DNA of 42,786 bases from a virus. The stretch lies in IMG/VR virus record IMGVR_UViG_3300009788_000061, positions 1 to 42,786 of that record. One strand, 5' to 3'. The notes below the pieces were generated by a model. The model worked only from the letters and a program-made list of their open reading frames with translations, did not search any database and was not told the origin of the DNA. Both the position numbers and the translations under genes were made by a program. The first letter of the stretch is position 1. Each line of letters begins with the position of its first letter. Below, piece after piece: positions 30,603-37,464 of the stretch.

Positions 30603-31238
30603 ATGGCTGAAGACGCGGAATTTATAGAGGCTCAGGAGGCGATAATCACTCGCGTGCTGGATAATGTTTCGACCGTTTTTACAGCTACAATTATAGCTCC
30701 TTTGGCTCTAGTTGGGCTTGTGAACGTTCAGCCCAATCATAAGTTTAAAGTCGAAGGAAACGATACGGAGTTGACTCCTGAGCCAATTAACGACGTTGTC
30801 CTGATGTATCCAGGGCGGACTCAAAAAACAATCATCAGGCCGCCAGAAGAAGCTTTGATCGGCTCGAAAGTGTTGGTGCTGGCTTGCGAGCACGATATCA
30901 CGGAATGGCGATCAAGCGGCGGAAAAACCGTTTATCCTGGGGAAAACCGACGATTTAACATCAATGATGCAGTGGCAATTCCGGGACTTTATCCAGAAAC
31001 ACTACAATGGCCGAATCCCCAATTACCGAACACATTTGAATTTTTGGGTCTGGAGGGGGTAAAGTTCAAAATTGGCAATAGCAACGCGGACTTTCTCAAA
31101 ATTATGTATGATTTTCTAAACTTTTTTCAGACAGTAACGGCGACTGACGGAGACACGCTGGCCGCTAATCTGACAGCGGCGCAACCTCTATTGCTGGCCA
31201 CATTGAAAACTTTAATGGAAAGCATCACTAATATTTAA
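30603..31238 (+). CDS. baseplate spike protein (Gp138/gp45-like)
   Basis: This 211-aa protein has an N-terminal OB-like region (STVFTATIIAPLALVGLVNV, QPNHKFKVEG ... INDVVLMYPG) and IGSKVLVLACEHDITEWRSS, as in Gp138-type membrane-piercing spikes. The middle (NDAVAIPGLYPETLQWPNPQ) is the usual entry into the beta-helix, here very short. The C-terminus becomes helical (AANLTAAQPLLLATLKTLME), which differs from spikes that end in a metal-binding tip. Its ATG directly follows AT-rich element 2. Confidence 0.72.
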   Translation: MAEDAEFIEAQEAIITRVLDNVSTVFTATIIAPLALVGLVNVQPNHKFKVEGNDTELTPEPINDVVLMYPGRTQKTIIRPPEEALIGSKVLVLACEHDITEWRSSGGKTVYPGENRRFNINDAVAIPGLYPETLQWPNPQLPNTFEFLGLEGVKFKIGNSNADFLKIMYDFLNFFQTVTATDGDTLAANLTAAQPLLLATLKTLMESITNI

Positions 31239-31239
31239 A

Positions 31240-31623
31240 ATGAAAAAATTATACAAAAAAATGCTGATAACTGATGCTCAAGGAAATATGTCCCTGTCAT
31301 CCGATAAACCCAAAATTGTATGCCTTTGTGGATCAACTAGATTTTATGATGCTTTTCAAAAAGCGAATTATGATGAGACTATGAACGGTAATATTGTATT
31401 ATCTGTTGGTTTTTATCCTCATTCTCAAAAAAAAGCGCACGGGCAAGATGTAGGATGTTCCAAAAAGCAAAAAATATTCCTTGATGAGCTTCATAAACGA
31501 AAAATCGATCTTGCAGACGAAATTTTTGTTTTGAATGTAGATCATTATATTGGTGAAAGCACACGTAGTGAAATTAATTATGCTATCAGTGAAGAGAAAC
31601 CAATTCGATATTTGAACGCATAA
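31240..31623 (+). CDS. nucleoside 2-deoxyribosyltransferase-like protein
   Basis: This 127-aa protein carries the family's pattern: KIVCLCGSTRFYDAFQKANY, NGNIVLSVGFYPHSQKK, IFLDELHKRKIDLADEIFVL and YIGESTRSEINYAISEEKPI. The fold binds nucleosides or nucleotides, and relatives transfer or hydrolyse deoxyribosyl groups, which suits phage nucleotide salvage. Several Met codons near the start leave the true start uncertain (31240 or one of the next). It is an accessory gene placed inside the baseplate operon and is more AT-rich than its neighbours, so it is probably acquired. Confidence 0.78.
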   Translation: MKKLYKKMLITDAQGNMSLSSDKPKIVCLCGSTRFYDAFQKANYDETMNGNIVLSVGFYPHSQKKAHGQDVGCSKKQKIFLDELHKRKIDLADEIFVLNVDHYIGESTRSEINYAISEEKPIRYLNA

Positions 31624-31632
31624 GCGAGTAAT

Positions 31633-32013
31633 ATGGCCGCGCAATTCATCATTTTTAAGGAAACTGCGGATCAGGACTTGGCCGTGGAGGACGGAACTTT
31701 CGTCATGTTGGAGGACGAAGACGCGGTCGTTCAGCAGATCGGGACAGTTCTGCGCTTGGCGAAGTTCGATTGGTTTCTGGACCTTGACGAGGGCTTGAGA
31801 TATGTCGACGGCGAGCGGGGAATTCTGGGAGCGGCTGATCTGAGTCTTGAGAACGAAGCGGAAATTATAGAGACAATTAATAATGTCTTCGGAGTTCAAC
31901 AACTGATCAGTTTGACCACCACTTTTCTGACTGAAACCAGCTTTGAAATTAAAGCGACTGTAACCACGATCTTTTCAGAGCAACAAATAACCACAACAGT
32001 AACGGTGAACTAA
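31633..32013 (+). CDS. baseplate wedge protein, gp46/W-like
   Basis: This 126-aa protein has the short LysM-free gp46 pattern: DLAVEDGTFVMLEDEDAVVQ, LAKFDWFLDLDEGLRYVDGE and ETINNVFGVQQL. The Trp-containing core (FLDxxxGLRY...G) is diagnostic for gp25/gp46-type proteins that join tube and wedge. Its stop overlaps the start of the baseplate J-like gene. Confidence 0.78.
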   Translation: MAAQFIIFKETADQDLAVEDGTFVMLEDEDAVVQQIGTVLRLAKFDWFLDLDEGLRYVDGERGILGAADLSLENEAEIIETINNVFGVQQLISLTTTFLTETSFEIKATVTTIFSEQQITTTVTVN

Positions 32014-33440
32014 TGACCATTACATTAGACGAAAATGGGCTTGTAATTCAGACACTAGCCGAAATAAAAGACGAACTGATCAACGGCTATGAATACAATG
32101 ACGATTTCTACAACGGGTATAAACAGCAATACGGAGCTGGCATACAGGTTGAGGACGACACCAACCCCGGCAAGCAGCTTTCAATTTACGCGGAACGGGA
32201 GCTATTGCTTCAGGAGCAGATAGAGGGAAATTATTTTTCTCATTACCGGGCAACGTCGGGAGGCGCGTCCCTGGACAGAAATCTGGAGACTAACGAGCTT
32301 CAGCGGCTAATCAGTCAACCGTCCACCGTCGTCATCTATGCGGCCGGAGATCCCTCGACGCCCGTTAGTGCGGAAGCACTTAAGATGGCGGTGGATGGGA
32401 CTGGCGAGATTTTTCTGAACACGGAAGCTTTCGTTCTTGGGGCTCTGGTTGATAAATCGGTCGATTCAATAACCCGGGTCGGTACGACGGTGACGGTTAC
32501 GATTTCGGGCGGGCATTCATTTCCTGTTGATTCCTGGGTATTCATAGAGGGCGCGGAGCAGGCGGAATATAACGATCTGCAACAAATCACAGCCGAAACT
32601 GCAACGACATTCGAATATGAACTCACAGGAACTCTGCCTGCGACGCCGGCAACCGGGACTATAATAGCCAGGGAGGCGACGCCTTTTAACGCCCGTTCCG
32701 ATCAGGACGGGCCAATCCAAGCTTTGTCCGGAGCGATCACGACAATAGCCGCAGCCGTTTCCGGAATAGATAGGGTCGAAAACGCGGTTAACGCTACGCT
32801 CGGACGAAATGTTGAAACGGATCCGGAAGCGAAAATCAGGGCGATCGCCACTCTGGCGGTTCAGGGAGGATCCACCACCACCGCGATCCGCTCCAAACTT
32901 TTGGACGTTACAGGAGTGACGTTTGCGACGGTCTTTCAAAACGTCACTGATTTTGTAGATGCGAACGGACTGCCGCCGCATTCCATCAGATGTTTGGTAA
33001 CGGGCGGAGCCGATGCGGATATATGGAATATTTTGTTGCTGGAGGCCGTTTCAGCCGGCATAAAAATGGATGGCACGGAAGAAACCACGCTGATCGATCA
33101 GAGCGGCGAACCCCAGCCCGTGGCTTTTTCCAGGGCTATATCCATCAGAATTTATGTTGACGCCGGCAATGGATTGGTGACTAATTCAGATCCGGCTGAA
33201 GGCAAAATTTTCCCTGCAAATGGTAATGATCAGATCAAAGCGGCTTTGATTGGCATTCAGTTTCAAAACGGCTGGAACGTGACGCCGTCTTTAATTAAAG
33301 GAGCTATCGACTCCGTTGACGGCGTGGTGGAGTCTGATCCCGAATTTGATATTATAACTCCGCCCGTGAACAAAGCCGTAATCGATATTGAGACGGACGA
33401 AGTGGCTAACATAAATATTGGAGATATAACTGGGCTATGA
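32013..33440 (+). CDS. baseplate J-like protein (gp47)
   Basis: This 475-aa protein has the gp47/J-like frame: LAEIKDELINGYEYNDDF, NPGKQLSIYAERELLLQEQI, the RATSGGASLDRN segment, then TPFNARSDQDGPIQALSGAI, ENAVNATLGRNVETDPEAKI and PPHSIRCLVTGGADADIW. Residues about 150-220 (SITRVGTTVTVTISGGHSFP, YNDLQQITAETATTFEY) form an insert related to the FCCH-like modules of the sheath and cement proteins. The final domain ends VDGVVESDPEFDI. It forms the wedge ring of the baseplate. Confidence 0.85.
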   Translation: MTITLDENGLVIQTLAEIKDELINGYEYNDDFYNGYKQQYGAGIQVEDDTNPGKQLSIYAERELLLQEQIEGNYFSHYRATSGGASLDRNLETNELQRLISQPSTVVIYAAGDPSTPVSAEALKMAVDGTGEIFLNTEAFVLGALVDKSVDSITRVGTTVTVTISGGHSFPVDSWVFIEGAEQAEYNDLQQITAETATTFEYELTGTLPATPATGTIIAREATPFNARSDQDGPIQALSGAITTIAAAVSGIDRVENAVNATLGRNVETDPEAKIRAIATLAVQGGSTTTAIRSKLLDVTGVTFATVFQNVTDFVDANGLPPHSIRCLVTGGADADIWNILLLEAVSAGIKMDGTEETTLIDQSGEPQPVAFSRAISIRIYVDAGNGLVTNSDPAEGKIFPANGNDQIKAALIGIQFQNGWNVTPSLIKGAIDSVDGVVESDPEFDIITPPVNKAVIDIETDEVANINIGDITGL

Positions 33441-34735
33441 CCGAGGAAATGTACGAGCCGATTGACGATCATGTCGATCAGGCGAAAGGACGGGCCGTCT
33501 GGCAATATAAAGGAAAGACAAATTGGGATGCTCTTCACGAAATTCATGTCCAGAGGATTCAGGTTCTGGAGGACTTGAATAATCGGCTGTTGGTCGAGCA
33601 ATCGCTATCGAATGCTGTCGGAGTTCAGCTTGATCTGTTCGCGGCGGACTATGATATTTTGCGAGAGGGTAAATCAGACGAGGACTTCAGAGTTGAAATC
33701 AGGACGAAGTTGAATTTACTCCGCAGCTCAGGGCAAGTGAACGTTCTGCTTTTTAACTTGCAGCGGCTCGTCAATCATGGAGCTCTTCCTGTTGCTTTGC
33801 GGCAAGTGTTTCCTTTGACTGTGCTGATGTGGTGTTTTGTTAATGATTTTGGGGATATAACGAGCGAGGAAGCGGCAAGAGTTAATACCGCCATGCAGGA
33901 GATCAAGGCGGCGGGAGTGAAGTTGGAAATCGGATTGCAGCTTAATGCCTCGGCATTTATCGTTTCCGACAATCCGTCCGGCGGGCCGGCCGGTCAGGGA
34001 GTGGCAACCTTGCTGGACGGCTCTGACGGCGGGGCTTTTGTGAAATCAATAGTAACCTCCAGAGCATCCTTTTCCCCAACTGATATTCCCGAGTTAACAT
34101 TATGGCTCGACTCAGCGGATGAAGAGACAATTAGTTTAAGAGATTCAATTCATGTTACGGGCTGGGCTGATAAATCTGGAAATGGGTATAATACTACACA
34201 AGGGACGTCTTCTCTTCAACCTGAATACGATGCAGAGCAGTTGAACGGATTGCCTGTAATAACTTTTGATGGAACTGAATACCTGAAAAATTTATCTTTT
34301 TTTGATTTAAAAAAGTTTTCAATGTTTATCGTTGCTAGAATAGGAGGCGCAAGTCAAGCTATTTTCGACGTGAGCACTGCTTTTGGAACGAACACAGGTG
34401 TGAATTCATTCGTAGATGCTACCGATTTTTTGGCAAGAGTCATCGATCCGGCAGTGATCACGGTAACCAGTCCAATATTTTTTCCAATTACTCATGTTTT
34501 CGAAATTCATTTGGATGGAAGTCAATTAACTCTATATTTCAATGGGGTCTTGAAAGATACCCAAAGTTCTAATCAGCTGAGCAACACCTTAACTCAGCTA
34601 ACCATTGGCGCCCTTTTTGGAGGAATCCTTCCTGTTTCAGGGATAATAGCAGAAGTTGCTTTATATAAAGAAGCTCTGTCGACAACAGAAAAGCAAAGGT
34701 TAAGGGGCTATCTGTTCAACAAATGGGGGTTTTAG
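33437..34735 (+). CDS. gp48-like baseplate/tail protein fused to a LamG-type lectin domain
   Basis: Residues 1-180 match the gp48/DUF2612 type: VWQYKGKTNWDALHEIHVQR, LDLFAADYDILREGKSDEDF and RVEIRTKLNLLRSSG. After a short hinge (about 185-205, NPSGGPAGQGVATLLDG-like) comes a concanavalin/LamG-like domain: IPELTLWLDSADEETISLRD, WADKSGNGYNTTQGTS, GLPVITFDGTEYL, then FEIHLDGSQLTLYFNG and EVALYKEALSTTEKQRLRGY. The fusion would place a sugar-binding module on the baseplate. It is the last gene of the plus-strand tail operon. Confidence 0.78.
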   Translation: MTEEMYEPIDDHVDQAKGRAVWQYKGKTNWDALHEIHVQRIQVLEDLNNRLLVEQSLSNAVGVQLDLFAADYDILREGKSDEDFRVEIRTKLNLLRSSGQVNVLLFNLQRLVNHGALPVALRQVFPLTVLMWCFVNDFGDITSEEAARVNTAMQEIKAAGVKLEIGLQLNASAFIVSDNPSGGPAGQGVATLLDGSDGGAFVKSIVTSRASFSPTDIPELTLWLDSADEETISLRDSIHVTGWADKSGNGYNTTQGTSSLQPEYDAEQLNGLPVITFDGTEYLKNLSFFDLKKFSMFIVARIGGASQAIFDVSTAFGTNTGVNSFVDATDFLARVIDPAVITVTSPIFFPITHVFEIHLDGSQLTLYFNGVLKDTQSSNQLSNTLTQLTIGALFGGILPVSGIIAEVALYKEALSTTEKQRLRGYLFNKWGF

Positions 34736-34797
34736 AGGAATCATTGGATTATATTACTGAAATTTCCAGTTCTTTCAATTTTGTTTCCATTTTGACC

Positions 34798-35451
34798 TCA
34801 TCCAATCTGTTTTAATAATTTTTGCAATTCAGTCCACCAATCCTCTCCATGCTTTTCGTATAGATTAAGAAAAAAGTGAATCACTTCCGCTTGCTCCTCT
34901 CTTGATTCGTCCCCTATATCATGTCCCATTGCTCTGATTGCGGCAACATATTGAAAACACAGAAAATTTATCCTCCCAAAAATCCATTTTGTGTGTTTAT
35001 TTAACTCTGTTTTGCCGCCAGTGAATTTTTCAAGTATTTCTCTTTTTAAATCCTCATTTGAAATCCCGTCATCCAGAATCCAATGCACGACATCTGAAAT
35101 CCTGTCATCCAGAATCCAATGCACGACATCGCTGCTGTCTGTTTTCACACTGCGTATTGCGATACTAAACATGTCGAGTAAGGCTGGCCAAGCATCTCCA
35201 TGCGTTTCATACAGATTCAGCATGAAGTGAATAGCGGCCGCTTGCTCTTCTTCAGCTTTTGTCGGTATTTCCACGCCCAGAAAACGCAACTCATTAGCGA
35301 TCCGAGCGCATGTGAAACAGGGTTTTCCTAAAATTTTTATGGTGTGTTTATTTAATTCAGTTTTCAAGCTGTACTCCTCATCAATTTTTTCATTTTCAGA
35401 ATATGTTTTTTTCACTGCGTCATCCGTGTTTCCTTTTTTAAATATAACCAT
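34798..35451 (-). CDS. hypothetical protein with two repeated domains and a tandem 12-aa repeat
   Basis: This 217-aa protein contains two related halves: TELNKHTIKILGKPCF ... EEEQAAAIHFMLNLYETHGD and TELNKHTKWIFGRINF ... REEQAEVIHFFLNLYEKHGE. Between them a 36-bp unit is tandemly duplicated at 35059-35130 (one mismatch), giving SDVVHWILDD twice. The protein looks helical and soluble. It overlaps the end of the ribbon-helix-helix gene by 14 bp, so it belongs to the partition operon. Family unknown. Confidence 0.6.
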   Translation of the reverse strand: MVIFKKGNTDDAVKKTYSENEKIDEEYSLKTELNKHTIKILGKPCFTCARIANELRFLGVEIPTKAEEEQAAAIHFMLNLYETHGDAWPALLDMFSIAIRSVKTDSSDVVHWILDDRISDVVHWILDDGISNEDLKREILEKFTGGKTELNKHTKWIFGRINFLCFQYVAAIRAMGHDIGDESREEQAEVIHFFLNLYEKHGEDWWTELQKLLKQIG

Positions 35452-35653
35452 GTTTCTTCAGAATACTTCTGAGCAACGGCGAAAGTTTCAGTCCCTTATC
35501 TTCCGCGATTTTCTCAAATTTCAACTTTTCGGACGGTCGAACTTTTATTATTATTTGTCCCGTCAGCAATTCCTTTTGGTTGGTCTCTTCCTCCGCATCG
35601 AGAATGTCTTTGCTTTTTGGTTTCTCTAATTTTCCCATATTTATTTTCGGCAT
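35438..35653 (-). CDS. small ribbon-helix-helix-like protein beside ParA
   Basis: In this 71-aa protein the N-terminal 30 residues are Lys/Glu-rich and flexible. The rest (TGQIIIKVRPSEKLKFEKIA, EDKGLKLSPLLRSILKKHGY) has the strand-helix-helix layout of CopG/ParG-type DNA-binding proteins. Directly downstream of a ParA-like gene it is a good candidate for the centromere-binding partner and operon repressor. Its site is not identified. Confidence 0.62.
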   Translation of the reverse strand: MPKINMGKLEKPKSKDILDAEEETNQKELLTGQIIIKVRPSEKLKFEKIAEDKGLKLSPLLRSILKKHGYI

Positions 35654-35680
35654 TCTTTTCCTTTTTTTATAAAATCTTCA

Positions 35681-36397
35681 TTAACCACATCCGGAGCTTT
35701 CTCCGCAAAACGTACAAACCTGACAAGTTCCAGCCGGCGCGAACAATCTCTCTCCGCAGTTATGGCATCTATTCAAATCGTTTTTTCCTAATAAATGCTC
35801 GGTTATGCGGGTAAACTGATCCGCCACCTGATTAAAATGCCTGGCGTGAAACTTATATTTGAGAACGAGTTCTTCGATAGAAAGTTTGCGTTCCATCATC
35901 CAGGCGAATACCGCCGACTTTTTTATATTGAAAATTGGCATCTCCTGATAAAAATGCCTGAAGACCGAGCTGAATTCCTGGCATTGATTGCCGGTCGTCT
36001 GATTCATTATCAAAACTATCTGTCGAGGAGCTTTATATCTGCATACTTCCTTTATAAAATCCAGCGAGGTTTGCAGATTTTCAGTATAAGGCAAGATTGG
36101 GATCAGGACGAATTGAGACATTTTCAGAGCCACAGACGCTCTTTTGTCCGGATATCCGCCAAAATCGAAAATGGTCGGCGATTCATCCACAACTTCCAGT
36201 ATTGATTGATTTTTGGAGAGGATTGTATATTTCTCTTGGGGCAGGACTTGTTCCACCGCGCTGAGCCGATCATTCGTTATTATTTTATAACCATGCGTCA
36301 GCGCGAGATTGAGCGCGATCGCTGTTTTGCCAACGCCGCCTTTGGCGTTGAAAATCATCAGACTTTTGACCTTGGACGAGAAAGTTTTTTCAAGCAT
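35681..36397 (-). CDS. parA: ParA-like partition ATPase with C-terminal zinc ribbon
   Basis: The Walker A motif NAKGGVGKTAIALNLAL lies near the N-terminus, followed by a Walker A' region (FDFGGYPDKRASVALKMSQF) and the late LIPILPYTENLQTSLDFIKE and QIVLIMNQT blocks of small ParA/MinD-like ATPases. The last 30 residues carry six Cys (CHNCG, CQVCTFCG, then a final Cys), a zinc-ribbon-like addition I do not associate with ordinary ParA. I start at ATG 36397 because AAAAGG lies 8 bases upstream; GTG 36406 is an alternative. It overlaps the upstream gene by 8 bp. The protein would position plasmid copies on the nucleoid. Confidence 0.82.
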   Translation of the reverse strand: MLEKTFSSKVKSLMIFNAKGGVGKTAIALNLALTHGYKIITNDRLSAVEQVLPQEKYTILSKNQSILEVVDESPTIFDFGGYPDKRASVALKMSQFVLIPILPYTENLQTSLDFIKEVCRYKAPRQIVLIMNQTTGNQCQEFSSVFRHFYQEMPIFNIKKSAVFAWMMERKLSIEELVLKYKFHARHFNQVADQFTRITEHLLGKNDLNRCHNCGERLFAPAGTCQVCTFCGESSGCG

Positions 36398-36761
36398 TTC
36401 CAACACCTTTTAATTTTAAAATAGCCATTTCTTTTTTTGTTTTATCCACGCCAGTCCAGTCCTCAGTTGTTTGATCGCCGCCGAGTAGCAAGCTGGCCAA
36501 GCTCTCATCCTGTTTCCACAGATATTTATCACCCAACAATTGTTGGAAATCGAACAGCGGCCTGCCTTTCATACGGTCGTAAGCGAAAAATCTTTCTGTA
36601 TCCGTCAGGTCGCTTTTAATCAAATCATTCATATAGTGCTTCATAATACCTCCGCACCATTTAGGATCCGCGCCCATTGTGAATCGTTCGGATGCTATGA
36701 TGACCATTTTGACTGCATGTACGACAATGTCTCGAACGTTTTTAATACTCTTAAAATTCAT
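36390..36761 (-). CDS. hypothetical protein (123 aa)
   Basis: A GGAGG site 9 bases before ATG 36761 decides the start (MNFKSIKNVRDIVVHAVKMV) over an upstream in-frame ATG. The product is helical with ASERFTMGADPKWCGGIMKH and a C-terminal EMAILKLKGVGNA. Its end overlaps the ParA start, so it is co-translated in the partition operon. No family recognised. Confidence 0.6.
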   Translation of the reverse strand: MNFKSIKNVRDIVVHAVKMVIIASERFTMGADPKWCGGIMKHYMNDLIKSDLTDTERFFAYDRMKGRPLFDFQQLLGDKYLWKQDESLASLLLGGDQTTEDWTGVDKTKKEMAILKLKGVGNA

Positions 36762-36762
36762 A

Positions 36763-37122
36763 TTAATCATCCTCCTGGTCACCCATTTTTTTTAGCTTTT
36801 TTGTCATATCGTTTTCGACGGAAGAGCTGGCGAATTCAAAAATAGGTCTATGAGTACCATTGTCTAGAATTACTTCCAACTTATGAATTCTAAATAATCC
36901 TCCCAACGTCCAGTCGCAACCGATCTGAGATTTGTTGAATCTGCCTATACAACTGAAACCCAGATATCTCTCAATATAGTCATCCTGAACGCCGGCTTTT
37001 ATTAAATCATTGCCCTTCTGCTCAGTGCCGCAGATGGGACAGACAAAAATCCACTTCATTAAATCATCACCGAATTTCTGACGACCTAGATCGAACCACT
37101 CTTGGCGAGTTAAACGTTTCAT
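36763..37122 (-). CDS. VVA0879-like small phage protein with CxxC motif
   Basis: From ATG 37122 (GGGAG 4 bases upstream) the 119-aa product has MKRLTRQEWFDLGRQKFGDD, KWIFVCPICGTEQ, GFSCIGRF, IGCDWTLGGLF and IFEFA. This is the pattern of the VVA0879-type proteins found in many phages, with a likely zinc-binding CxxC. Function unknown. Its start region (76 bp) is duplicated at 37389-37464. It lies immediately downstream, on the minus strand, of AT-rich element 3. Confidence 0.72.
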   Translation of the reverse strand: MKRLTRQEWFDLGRQKFGDDLMKWIFVCPICGTEQKGNDLIKAGVQDDYIERYLGFSCIGRFNKSQIGCDWTLGGLFRIHKLEVILDNGTHRPIFEFASSSVENDMTKKLKKMGDQEDD

Positions 37123-37130
37123 ATATCTCC
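37055..37130. repeat. 76-bp direct repeat, first copy
   Basis: Covers the ribosome site and the first 22 or so codons of the VVA0879-like gene. It is identical to 37389-37464, 334 bp away, with AT-rich element 3 in between. Confidence 0.85.
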
Positions 37131-37300
37131 CAATAGATAATATTATTATACAATATATGCTAAAATAGAGTTTTAGCAAACAATGTATAATAATATAAAA
37201 CATTATCTGCTAAAAGAATACAAAAATTAGCATACATTGGCATATAAAAGCAAATAATGTATAATATTAAATACTAATAGATTCTATTTAATGGATTGTT
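37131..37300. repeat. AT-rich palindromic intergenic element 3
   Basis: AT-rich stretch carrying TGCTAAAA-TAGAG-TTTTAGCA (37158-37178, 8-bp stem, 5-base loop) and the words GGCATATAAAAGCAAATAAT and AAATACTAATAGATT shared with the elements at 24038, 30444 and 40226. It lies directly upstream of the minus-strand gene starting at 37122. The right boundary is approximate. Confidence 0.7.
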
Positions 37301-37324
37301 TTCGGATGGGTTGATATATTTTTT

Positions 37325-37456
37325 CTAGATCGCAATTTTTACGGACACGACCAAAAAGGGCTTCTTGGTCTTTTTTCTAATTTTCACTTTCATTAAATCA
37401 TCACCGAATTTCTGACGACCTAGATCGAACCACTCTTGGCGAGTTAAACGTTTCAT
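37325..37456 (-). CDS. chimeric 43-aa frame created by the 76-bp duplication
   Basis: The first 23 residues (MKRLTRQEWFDLGRQKFGDD) are copied from the neighbouring VVA0879-like gene together with its ribosome site. The last 20 are unrelated and basic (VKIRKKTKKPFLVVSVKIAI). It may be translated, since the ribosome site is intact, but is more likely a by-product of the duplication or of the adjacent TnpB element insertion. Confidence 0.35.
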   Translation of the reverse strand: MKRLTRQEWFDLGRQKFGDDLMKVKIRKKTKKPFLVVSVKIAI

Positions 37457-37464
37457 ATATCTCC
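37389..37464. repeat. 76-bp direct repeat, second copy
   Basis: Identical to 37055-37130. Identity stops exactly where the TnpB element appears to begin (37465), suggesting the element end marks the breakpoint. Confidence 0.85.
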
